A stretch of DNA of 7,485 nt from Gammaproteobacteria bacterium (GTDB taxonomy: Bacteria; Pseudomonadota; Gammaproteobacteria; Pseudomonadales; Azotimanducaceae_A), in contig PAWP01000007.1 of the NCBI GenBank assembly GCA_002714125.1, forward strand, positions 108,933 through 116,417. Direction: 5' to 3'. How positions within the stretch are numbered: the stretch's first letter is position 1; each line of letters opens with the position of its first letter. Positions 1-6,018 of this stretch are shown piece after piece. The notes beneath the pieces are model-generated. The model saw only the letters and a list, made by a program, of their open reading frames with translations. It ran no database searches and was not told where the DNA came from. The position numbers and the translations under genes were made by a program.

Positions 1-526
1 AACGTCACCGCAACAAGGTAGATCTACGTCAGAATGAGAGTGTCCCGAGTAGAGAGGCTGACTTTGGATCCTGCGTAGGCCTGAACTCGAACATATTGGC
101 CCCTGAAGTGTGGTCAGCTTCGTGATTGACGACGTGCCACTCTGACATGTTCGTTTGCAGGGCAACCCGGACCGGTATCAGTGATTTTTTTGCGACTTGT
201 TTTTGCCGCCTCCAATCCAAAAGCAAGACTTCTGCCCCCTGTCGAGCATCTCGCGGTGCCTCGCGCAACCAAAGTCCACGCAAAGTAAGGCAACTTTGGA
301 AGCTTACCGACGCTTTACCCACAAACATCGTGACTGACGCTCAGGGTAATCAAGGGCGCGCGCGTCACCAGAGGCGCTGCAAACGCTGTGACAGGAGCGT
401 CGCGCCTGCTGTTAATCAGCCATTTTCGGGGTGCACCTCCTGAGACCGATCGATCCGGCCCCTGACGGCTGGCTATGCGCGCGAGAATCAACGGCTCCAT
501 TAGGGTCGTTCTGAGCGGCTACTACC
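1..526. other. Region without a recognisable gene
   Basis: I see no gene I can defend here. Overlapping open frames exist on both strands (about 100 codons on minus at 29-328, about 105 on plus at 126-443). They are rich in Cys, Arg and Ser or have no recognisable domain, show no third-position GC bias like the flanking genes, and lack good ribosome binding sites. The stretch contains a T7 run at 184-190 without a convincing preceding hairpin, a nested inverted repeat at 336-401, and an isolated strong Shine-Dalgarno on the minus strand at 435-441. It lies downstream of the dehydrogenase operon, so it should include that operon's 3' end, but I could not identify a clean terminator. It may be the remnant of a decayed gene; that is inference only. 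Confidence 0.5.
336..401. repeat. Nested inverted repeat, possible structured RNA or operon end
   Basis: The outer arms are GACGCTC at 336-342 and GAGCGTC at 395-401. Inside them, GTCAC at 364-368 pairs with GTGAC at 388-392, and a GCG/CGC pair lies within that. The right side has only a 2-nt bulge between the two stems, while the left side has about 21 unpaired bases. It lies about 125 bp beyond the stop of the minus-strand dehydrogenase operon. It has no U-tract, so it is not a standard intrinsic terminator, and it has no integron attC core sequence. It may be chance. Confidence 0.25.
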
Positions 527-997
527 TCATACGGTTCGGTAGAACTTGTCACGTGCCTTAACCGGGTCAAGCAGGGACCAGTCACCCTGCTCAACCTCAT
601 ACCCTTCTGGAAACGGCGGACGTGGCTCCATGTCCAGCGCGACCATGACGCGATCATCCTGGTAGTAACACTGGACGATCGTACTCATCAGCAGGCGCAT
701 GAACGACTCCCGTGCCCCCTGCAAATCCTCTACAAGCTGACCTGCATCAGCGTCGTCAAGGTCTACGTAAGCCATACTCTGGCGTTCACGCGCAAGGTTG
801 TCGAGTACGCCCAGCCCCGTCTTGATGACGGCCGCCGCCTCCCCGGCCCGTGCGACGATCATGCCGAAAATGGCATCGTCGTCGGCTGATGGCATGGAGT
901 ACTCTGCACTCGCCGGAATCATGAGACCAGCGACCCGGCGCATAGTGGCCAGTTCAACACTGGAGAAAGGGTTATTGCTATGGATCAGATCACTCAT
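527..997 (-). CDS. Small subunit of GMC dehydrogenase, gluconate 2-dehydrogenase subunit 3-like
   Basis: This 156-residue protein looks like a short member of the gluconate 2-dehydrogenase subunit 3 family, the helical small subunit that accompanies and stabilises some FAD-dependent GMC dehydrogenases. Visible family-like features are an N-terminal helix with FSSVELATMRRVAGLMIPA, followed by MPSADDD, matching the usual pattern of a 'lIP' element and a Pro-rich acidic turn, then amphipathic helices and a Pro-rich C-terminal segment (RPPFPEGYEV). The start is ATG at 997: GAGG at 1006-1009 sits 8 nt upstream. A GTG at 1006 is possible but would lie inside that site. The stop codon of the upstream GMC gene is TGA at 1008-1010 and overlaps the Shine-Dalgarno, leaving a 10-nt gap, so the two are probably translationally coupled. 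Many family members carry a twin-arginine signal; I see none, which suggests a cytoplasmic complex. Family assignment is by pattern recognition and moderately sure. Confidence 0.75.
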   Translation of the reverse strand: MSDLIHSNNPFSSVELATMRRVAGLMIPASAEYSMPSADDDAIFGMIVARAGEAAAVIKTGLGVLDNLARERQSMAYVDLDDADAGQLVEDLQGARESFMRLLMSTIVQCYYQDDRVMVALDMEPRPPFPEGYEVEQGDWSLLDPVKARDKFYRTV

Positions 998-1007
998 GAG
1001 AACCACC

Positions 1008-2609
1008 TCAGTCGAAAAGGTTAGCTAGGCGCATCTTCATCTGGTCGGCTACATAGAGCGCCAGTGCCTGAATCGTCCGGGTCGGGTTCACGCCGGCAGA
1101 GGTAACAAAAACAGAACCATCAACAATGAACAAATTCCTGACGTCGTGAGCCCTCCCCCACTCATTGACCACTGAACATGCTGGGTCCGTACCCATCCGC
1201 GCCGTACCCATCAGATGCCAGCCGCCGACTGCAATCGGCGACTCGGTCATAACATCAACCGCACCAGCAGCCTTAAGCACCTCAGTACCTCGCTCTACAG
1301 CAAAGTCGAGCATCCGGCGTGAGTTCTCGCCTAGCGTGTAGTCAAGCCTGGGTGCCGGGATGCCATCAGGATCCTTGAGCTCCGGGTCAATGGTCACCCT
1401 ATTGTGCTCTTCCGGCAGATCCTCACAAATGGCCACCATGCCGCTGATCCGGTTGACGAGCTTTCGGAACGCGGCATGATGGTTCTCCCCAAACGGTAGC
1501 CGCCCAGTGAAAAGCCCGGTCAGGGCTGTAGCAACCGGCGCCCGCCCCCGGGTGCATTCATACGTGAAGCCTCGTAGGTAGCCACGCTCCTTGTTGGTCT
1601 CATAGAACTCCTGGCTCCAAATGCAGTTACCCGGACCGCGGTAGCCGTCAAGGTCTTGGGGGAACACACCCTGGATCGAAGCATAAGGATGAAACATCAG
1701 GTTCCGGCCGACGAGTCCGCTCGAGTTGGCAAGGCCATCCGGATGTGAGGCAGAGGCGGAGTTCAGCAATAACCGGGGTGTACCTACACCATTGCAAGCC
1801 ACGATCACGATATGAGCAGCCTGATACAGTTCGTTCCCCGCACCGTCAAAATAGCGCACACCGGTTGCCATGCCATTATCACCCGTGGTGATCTCTGCCA
1901 CACGGCAGCGCGTACGCAATTCGACGCCGGCACGGATTGCAGCTGGCCAATACGTGATGTCTGTCGAGGCTTTTGCACCCTGGGCACAGCCCATGGTGCA
2001 GGCGCCGAGATTGATGCACTTGTCCCGCCCCTCATAGGGTTCGCTTGCAATCGCGCTGTCCGAAGGCCACCAATGCCAGCCTTTGGCGTTGAAGCCTTCG
2101 GCGAGTGTTGCCCCTGACTTGCCAAGCGGCAGCGGCGGCATAATTTGGGGTTTGTCTGGATATGCGGGATCACCAGCAAGGCCGGACACGCCCATCATCC
2201 GGTCGTTCTCGTCGTAGTAGGGCGAAAGCGTCTCGTAGTCGATGGGCCAGTCGTCAGCAACACCGTCAAGGGACTTAACCTTGAAGTCCGATGGGTGGAA
2301 GCGCGGAAAGTGCCCCGCATAAAGGATGGTGCCACCACCAACCCCGTTGAAGTTTGCCACCGCGATAGGTGAGTTTTCCTCGTTGATCGGATAGTCCGTG
2401 ACCCGCGCACGTCGGTTCGGGCTGATGCTGTACTCACCCATCGAACGGGATTCCCAGTCACGTGTGTTGCTCGGGTAGTCAGTAGGGTTCACCCAATCAC
2501 CCTGCTCCATGCATACGATCCGCATGCGGGTGTCTGCAAGACTCCACGCAATTGCAGCGCCTGATGCACCTGCGCCGACAATTAGCACATCTACTGGTTC
2601 TTCCGCCAT
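1008..2609 (-). CDS. GMC-family FAD-dependent oxidoreductase, dehydrogenase type
   Basis: This 533-residue flavoenzyme probably oxidises a primary or secondary alcohol (sugar, sterol or other), passing electrons to a carrier rather than oxygen; the substrate cannot be read from sequence. The N-terminal Rossmann FAD motif GAGASG is at residues 12-17, followed by a second FAD-contact segment, GVGGGTILYAG, near 89-99. The GMC C-terminal domain has GWHLMGTARMG with catalytic-type His465 and SAGVNPTRT with Asn508. Cys198, Cys204 and Cys208 form C-x5-C-x3-C, resembling the iron-sulfur motif of three-subunit FAD glucose dehydrogenases, though one Cys of the paired CC in that motif, as I recall it, is replaced. 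There is no signal peptide. The start at 2609 follows GGGGAG with good spacing. It is the first major gene of a minus-strand operon, preceded by a 7-codon ORF ending 1 nt upstream and followed by the small subunit. No cytochrome subunit is present in the window. Confidence 0.92.
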   Translation of the reverse strand: MAEEPVDVLIVGAGASGAAIAWSLADTRMRIVCMEQGDWVNPTDYPSNTRDWESRSMGEYSISPNRRARVTDYPINEENSPIAVANFNGVGGGTILYAGHFPRFHPSDFKVKSLDGVADDWPIDYETLSPYYDENDRMMGVSGLAGDPAYPDKPQIMPPLPLGKSGATLAEGFNAKGWHWWPSDSAIASEPYEGRDKCINLGACTMGCAQGAKASTDITYWPAAIRAGVELRTRCRVAEITTGDNGMATGVRYFDGAGNELYQAAHIVIVACNGVGTPRLLLNSASASHPDGLANSSGLVGRNLMFHPYASIQGVFPQDLDGYRGPGNCIWSQEFYETNKERGYLRGFTYECTRGRAPVATALTGLFTGRLPFGENHHAAFRKLVNRISGMVAICEDLPEEHNRVTIDPELKDPDGIPAPRLDYTLGENSRRMLDFAVERGTEVLKAAGAVDVMTESPIAVGGWHLMGTARMGTDPACSVVNEWGRAHDVRNLFIVDGSVFVTSAGVNPTRTIQALALYVADQMKMRLANLFD

Positions 2610-2610
2610 A

Positions 2611-2634
2611 TCACTCCCCTCTGTAGTCGCTCAT
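2611..2634 (-). CDS. Putative 7-residue leader peptide upstream of the GMC gene
   Basis: The minus strand encodes MSDYRGE then TGA. The ATG at 2634 has an excellent Shine-Dalgarno (GAGG at 2642-2645, 7-nt spacing), better placed than most here. Its stop codon is one base before the GMC start (TGA-T-ATG), and the GMC ribosome binding site GGGGAG lies inside its last codons, so ribosomes ending here could restart on the GMC gene. The initiation region resembles that of the small subunit (997): GAGGTGG, then CTCATGAG, with both reading Met-Ser-Asp. It may be a translational-coupling leader, a relic of a duplicated gene start, or chance. No codon run suggests attenuation. Confidence 0.4.
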   Translation of the reverse strand: MSDYRGE

Positions 2635-2759
2635 GAGTCCACCTCGGCACTGACACCGGGCAGCATAGGCAACCTCGGGAACGCCGGCAAACAAACCGAG
2701 CGAGCTGAGCTTCTGTATGCTTGTGGTCATCAGTATCTGAATAACCAGAAGGAAGCAGA

Positions 2760-3686
2760 ATGGAATTCGGCGCACAGGTCAGCTGTTACCGCACCACCTG
2801 GGACAACATCAGGGCCGTGGTTGATCGGCTGGAAGCCGGACGCTGGGGCAGCGTCTGGTTTGCCGATCACTACCTGCCCCCTCCGGGCCGACCTGAAGAA
2901 GAACATCTCAATGCCCACGAGGGAATGGCACTTACCGCGGCGGTCGCCGGCTTCACGGAGAAGTTACGTTTAGGTCACCTCGTCCTAGGCAATACTTACA
3001 GGAATCCGGCGCTGGTCGCGAAAACCGCTGGCACCATTGATCACATCTCCCATGGTCGCTTTTGTCTTTCAATAGGCGCAGCCTGGTTCAAACGCGAACA
3101 CGAGGCTTACGGATGGGATTTCCCCTCGATGAAAGAGCGCCAGGATCGGCTTGAAGAAGCATGCAAACTGCTGCGCGGACTGATTCACGCCGACGGCCCC
3201 ATCACTCACGACGGGAAGTATTACAACCTCGATAATGCGCAGCTCGCGCCGGGCAGCTATGGCGATCCAATCCCCATCATGGTGGGCGGTACCGGGGAGA
3301 AGCGTACGCTTCGCACGCTCGCCCGTTATGGTGATGTTTTCAACCTCGACGGCTGGGCAGGTGGGCCTATGACGGCTGAATACCTAAACTACAAGTGGTC
3401 GATTCTCGAGAGCCACTGTGAGGCTGAGGGGCGCGACCCATCTGAGATTCGTAAGACCATTCTGATGCCAGCCTTGCTCAGCGACGACCAGACTGAGGTT
3501 GATGCCTTCATGCAGGGTAGGCGGCTGGGTGCCGGTTCCGCCGCAGGGCCGAAGAGTTACATCATCGATCGGATTGGTGAGATCATCGAAGCAGGCGTCG
3601 ACGAAATTATGTTTGGCGGCATCCTTACGGACCAGCCGGACGAGTTTGTGCGGTTCGAAGAGGAGATCATTGCAGCGTTCGATTAG
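2760..3686 (+). CDS. LLM-family (luciferase-like) flavin/F420-type oxidoreductase
   Basis: This 308-residue TIM-barrel oxidoreductase belongs to the bacterial luciferase-like family, which uses reduced FMN or coenzyme F420. Diagnostic segments are GSVWFADHY at residues 30-38 (early barrel strand), LGHLVLGNTYRNPALVAKTA at 71-90, the HISHGRFCLSIGAAWF region at 95-110, and IPIMVGGTGEKRTLRTLARY at 171-190, the phosphate-binding segment of the cofactor site followed by GDVFNL. These resemble the subfamily usually annotated as LLM class F420-dependent (TIGR03560-like); whether F420 or FMN is used cannot be decided here. Length is normal for the family. ATG at 2760 follows AAGGA with 6-nt spacing. 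It is divergent from the GMC operon across a 125-bp gap and converges on the SDR at 3876. No partner flavin reductase is visible. The substrate is unknown. Confidence 0.9.
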   Translation: MEFGAQVSCYRTTWDNIRAVVDRLEAGRWGSVWFADHYLPPPGRPEEEHLNAHEGMALTAAVAGFTEKLRLGHLVLGNTYRNPALVAKTAGTIDHISHGRFCLSIGAAWFKREHEAYGWDFPSMKERQDRLEEACKLLRGLIHADGPITHDGKYYNLDNAQLAPGSYGDPIPIMVGGTGEKRTLRTLARYGDVFNLDGWAGGPMTAEYLNYKWSILESHCEAEGRDPSEIRKTILMPALLSDDQTEVDAFMQGRRLGAGSAAGPKSYIIDRIGEIIEAGVDEIMFGGILTDQPDEFVRFEEEIIAAFD

Positions 3687-3753
3687 TCTGACGCAGGCCT
3701 GATCTCAATCCTCGACACAGCAGCCAGCACAGGATAAGTGCACCCGCGCCAAG

Positions 3754-3830
3754 CCGCCGAAACCTAAGGGCGGAGGCCAGTCAAGCGATTGCCTGGGAAG
3801 TTCATGGCAAAAGGCCCAGGGCGACCTTTT
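3754..3830. repeat. Inverted repeats between convergent genes, possible bidirectional terminator
   Basis: The 189-bp gap between the convergent LLM and SDR genes contains three short inverted repeats: CCGCC/GGCGG (3754-3758 and 3769-3773, 10-nt loop), CCTGGG/CCCAGG (3792-3797 and 3815-3820), and AAAAGG/CCTTTT (3809-3814 and 3825-3830, 10-nt loop). The last two are mutually exclusive. The A-rich and T-rich arms of the third could serve transcripts from both sides, but its GC pairs are near the loop and the stem is only 6 bp, so this is a weak terminator candidate. Placement is the main argument. Confidence 0.25.
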
Positions 3831-3875
3831 CGCATCTGGAAAGCGATCGTCAGCCATACCGACAATACCGGCAAG

Positions 3876-4658
3876 TCAGGCGTTGCGAATTGTGAGTCCG
3901 CCATCTACAGGCAACGCCACCCCGGTGATGTACTGCGCCGCGGGCAGCACAAGTGACAGGGTGCCGTGGGCTACCTCTTCAGGTTCTGCGTAACGGCGAA
4001 GAGCGGTGCGCCTTTTGGCAAAAATGGTCTTGTGCTCTTCCGCGATATTCTGGGTCATGCCCGTTCGAATCGGCCCCGGGCAAATGCAGTTTACGGTAAT
4101 GGCTTCCCGTCCCAATTCCACGGCAAGGGAGCGAGTAAGTCCAATCACCCCGGTCTTGGCGGCCGTATAGGGGCTGCCGCCGGGTGACGCCCCCCAACCC
4201 TCCGTCGAGGCAATGTTCACAATGCGCGGATGCTGAGCCTGGCGCAGGTGAGGCAAGGCCGCACGCACTATGCGTACATGCGCCGTCAGCAGGATCGAAA
4301 TGGCCCGGTCCCAGACCGGCTCAAACTCCCCTTCTTCAGAATCGATAGGTGCACTGGCGCCAATCCCGGCATTGTTGACCACAATGTCGATACCGCCGAA
4401 GTCACCAGCAATGTCAGCAATCACCTGATTGATCGAGTTCCCGTCGGAAAGGTCTGCAACATATGCTGTTGCCTCTCCACCATCCCCGTTTATTTCATCC
4501 ACCACATCTGCAAGCGGTTCAGCGTTGATGTCGACGCAGGCCACACGAGCCTTCTCGTCCGCAAACAAATGTGCCGTTGCACGCCCCATGCCACTCGCAG
4601 CTCCTGTGACAATCGCCACGCTCCCTGCGATCGAGCGAGATAAGGTGGAAAGGGTCAT
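3876..4658 (-). CDS. Classical short-chain dehydrogenase/reductase (SDR)
   Basis: This 260-residue classical SDR oxidises an alcohol or reduces a ketone with a nicotinamide cofactor. The cofactor motif TGAASGMG is at 18-25. The acidic Asp43 at the end of the second strand (CVDIN) favours NAD(H). NNAG is at 95-98, catalytic Ser151 is in NIAST, and Tyr164 and Lys168 are in YTAAK. The C-terminal ITGVALPVDGG segment is typical of FabG-like SDRs. I chose ATG 4658 because GGAG stands 6 nt upstream and the protein then begins just before the first Rossmann strand; the longer open frame to 4850 adds about 64 residues unlike any SDR and overlaps the divergent gene. It is convergent with the LLM gene and divergent from the QueD-like gene. 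With the neighbouring GMC and LLM enzymes it may belong to a catabolic oxidation route, but the substrate is unknown. Confidence 0.92.
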   Translation of the reverse strand: MTLSTLSRSIAGSVAIVTGAASGMGRATAHLFADEKARVACVDINAEPLADVVDEINGDGGEATAYVADLSDGNSINQVIADIAGDFGGIDIVVNNAGIGASAPIDSEEGEFEPVWDRAISILLTAHVRIVRAALPHLRQAQHPRIVNIASTEGWGASPGGSPYTAAKTGVIGLTRSLAVELGREAITVNCICPGPIRTGMTQNIAEEHKTIFAKRRTALRRYAEPEEVAHGTLSLVLPAAQYITGVALPVDGGLTIRNA

Positions 4659-4708
4659 TGGAATCTCCAAAGAAGCAGCGGAACCGGAGCTTAGCAGGTT
4701 GGTCCTTC

Positions 4709-4717
4709 TGCTATAGT
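4709..4717 (+). promoter_or_regulatory. Candidate extended -10 for the QueD-like operon, core shared with a minus-strand promoter
   Basis: TGC-TATAGT at 4709-4717 matches an extended -10 element (TGn followed by a TATAAT-like hexamer) and would start transcripts near 4724, about 25 nt before the ATG at 4749. No good -35 is seen, which extended -10 promoters tolerate. On the opposite strand the same AT-rich core reads TACTAT, with TTGGGA 16 nt upstream as a possible -35 for the SDR at 4658. The two promoters would overlap. This is read by eye only. Confidence 0.35.
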
Positions 4718-4718
4718 A

Positions 4719-4733
4719 GCAGCCGTTTGCTGC
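4719..4733 (+). repeat. Small hairpin before the QueD-like start
   Basis: GCAGC-CGTTT-GCTGC is a perfect 5-bp stem with a 5-nt loop ending 15 nt before the ATG at 4749. The remaining leader (CTCCCAACCAGTCCC) has no Shine-Dalgarno. If transcription starts near 4724 the hairpin would not form in RNA, so its more natural reading is a DNA palindrome (operator half-sites) or chance. It does not resemble a preQ1 riboswitch. Confidence 0.25.
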
Positions 4734-4748
4734 CTCCCAACCAGTCCC

Positions 4749-5237
4749 ATGCGCTACTGTCGGATCGAAGTTGCCAAGCAGGCGTACAACTTCTCGATCG
4801 CACACTTCACCATTTTCTCGGCCACAAGTCGGGAAGATCTGCATGGGCATAACTTCCAGGTTGAGTGTGAGCTCGAAGCACCTGTGGGCGATGACGGTTT
4901 AATGTTTGACTACGCCATCATCAAACGAGCGCTCAAGGAACTCTGCGACACATTGGACGAGAAGACCGTGCTCCCGGCCCTGTCCCCGCATCTCGAGATT
5001 GGATCGAAAGACGGTTATGTCAGTGCCACGTTTGACGATAAAACAATGCTGTTTCTGCCTCGCGACGTATTGGTCCTTGAGGTTGCAAATACTACGGTCG
5101 AAGAGTTTTCGCGCTATTTCCTTGATCGGTTGGTGGCCCACCCGACCCTGGCGGATCGCGGCGTACGAGAAGTGGCCGTCAAGGTATCTTCCAGCCCGGG
5201 TCAAAATGGGGTCTCAACGTGGCGTGCAGCCGGCTAA
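4749..5237 (+). CDS. Divergent QueD/6-pyruvoyl-tetrahydropterin synthase family protein
   Basis: This 162-residue T-fold protein is in the PTPS/QueD family, whose members convert dihydroneopterin triphosphate to a pterin or carboxypterin. Zinc ligands are intact: His19 in FSIAHF, and His32 and His34 in LHGHNF. FDYAIIKRAL (53-62) and NTTVEEFSRYFL (114-125) match family segments. Catalytic positions differ: the Cys four residues before the first His of HGH is Arg28; the LDH motif reads LDE (69-71); and the C-terminal pterin-binding Glu, expected in a VxxE or VEE-SPGQ context, is Val/Ser (VKVSSSPGQ, 144-152). It also has a roughly 30-residue insertion with FLPRDVLVLEV (102-112) relative to E. 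coli QueD, as in other long PTPS subclasses. The ATG at 4749 is the only start available (in-frame stop at 4692) but has no Shine-Dalgarno. It leads a plus-strand operon with an SDR and a YhhQ-type transporter. A changed reaction or a binding role is likely; calling it queD would be unsafe. Confidence 0.85.
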   Translation: MRYCRIEVAKQAYNFSIAHFTIFSATSREDLHGHNFQVECELEAPVGDDGLMFDYAIIKRALKELCDTLDEKTVLPALSPHLEIGSKDGYVSATFDDKTMLFLPRDVLVLEVANTTVEEFSRYFLDRLVAHPTLADRGVREVAVKVSSSPGQNGVSTWRAAG

Positions 5238-5285
5238 GCCGAACCCCCATCTCATATCGAACCAAAGCATAAAGGGGCGCACACC

Positions 5286-5993
5286 ATGCCCGTAGCACTC
5301 ATTACCGGAGCCAGCAAAGGGATTGGCCTTGCGACGGCAAAGCAACTACTTCAGAGCGGCTGGCGGGTTGTGAACTTCTCACGTAGCCCATCCCCTGCAG
5401 TAGGTGTCGAAAATCATGCCATCGACCTTTCGGCGGCAGACGCCGAGACCCGGGTTGGACAAATCATAGGCGAAATCCTGCCCCGCTCTGACCAGCAACA
5501 GATCGCTCTCATCCATAATGCCGCGAAACTGCAGAACGACACCGCCGACAACCTGACCGCTGCAAGCTTCGAGAACATCATTCGGATCAACGTACTGGGT
5601 CCCCACATACTCAACCAGGCAATAATCCCCCGCATGAGGGACGGCTCCAGCATCCTGTACATCGGTTCTACACTGTCCGAGAAGGCAGTCCCCAACTCCT
5701 ACAGCTACGTCACAACAAAGCATGCAATGGTCGGCCAGATGCGCGCCACCTGCCAGGATTTGGCAGGCAGCGGTATCCATACCGCGTGCATCTGCCCGGG
5801 GTTCACCGATACCGAAATGCTCCGCGAACACGTCGATCACAGCAACGAAGTGCTCGAATCAGTCAGCGGCATGTCGGCGTTTGGTCGGCTGATTGCGCCC
5901 GAAGAGATCGCGGCGACCATCACCTTCGCCGCGGATAATCCGGTCCTAAACGGGTCAGTGATCCATGCCAATCTGGGACAGGTTGAGCGATGA
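5286..5993 (+). CDS. SDR-family reductase, sepiapterin/benzil-reductase-like
   Basis: This 235-residue short SDR has the cofactor motif TGASKGIG at 7-14, with Lys11, and Arg33 after the second strand (NFSRSP), both pointing to NADPH. HNAA (77-80) replaces the usual NNAG. Asn102 is in INVLG, and the catalytic residues are Ser128 in YIGST, and Tyr141 and Lys145 in YVTTK. The CICPGFTDTEM segment (168-178) follows the usual PG motif. Compared with the SDR at 3876 it is shorter, prefers the other cofactor, and lacks the DGG tail, so the two are not recent duplicates. The compact form resembles sepiapterin or benzil reductases, a tentative resemblance that fits its position 48 bp after a pterin-synthase-family gene. 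AAAGGGG (5271-5277) stands 8 nt before the ATG. Inference: it reduces a carbonyl side chain on a pterin- or deazapurine-like compound. Confidence 0.9.
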   Translation: MPVALITGASKGIGLATAKQLLQSGWRVVNFSRSPSPAVGVENHAIDLSAADAETRVGQIIGEILPRSDQQQIALIHNAAKLQNDTADNLTAASFENIIRINVLGPHILNQAIIPRMRDGSSILYIGSTLSEKAVPNSYSYVTTKHAMVGQMRATCQDLAGSGIHTACICPGFTDTEMLREHVDHSNEVLESVSGMSAFGRLIAPEEIAATITFAADNPVLNGSVIHANLGQVER

Positions 5994-6018
5994 CTTTTGT
6001 AGCAACTGGAGTTTGCTG

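Noticed and set aside
12..22. AACAAGGTAG resembling the 3' end of 16S rRNA
   Set aside because: Flanking bases do not match 16S rRNA; a short coincidence.
183..190. T-run as an intrinsic terminator
   Set aside because: No stable GC-rich hairpin directly precedes it; ACCGGT just upstream is only a 6-bp palindrome with no room for a loop.
29..328. 99-codon minus-strand ORF in the left region
   Set aside because: No recognised domain, weak ribosome binding site, third-position GC unlike the neighbouring genes, and competing open frames on the other strand; not enough to call a gene.
126..443. 105-codon plus-strand ORF in the left region
   Set aside because: Begins at TTG, is rich in Cys, Arg and Ser, has no recognisable domain and overlaps the inverted repeat; typical of a spurious frame.
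998..1006. GTG start at 1006 for the small dehydrogenase subunit
   Set aside because: It lies within the Shine-Dalgarno that serves ATG 997.
4063..4071. GTTCGAATC resembling a tRNA T-loop
   Set aside because: It sits inside the coding frame of the SDR, with no acceptor, anticodon or CCA context.
4719..4748. preQ1 riboswitch upstream of the QueD-like gene
   Set aside because: The leader is too short and lacks the A-rich tail and pseudoknot partner of preQ1 aptamers; the small palindrome alone does not support it.
4659..4850. N-terminal extension of the SDR to 4850
   Set aside because: The added 64 residues resemble no SDR, overlap the divergent QueD-like gene and bypass the good ribosome binding site before ATG 4658.
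5965..6018. Earlier start for the YhhQ-type transporter
   Set aside because: Would overlap the SDR by 29 bp and add 18 non-family residues; ATG 6019 has GGAG at correct spacing.
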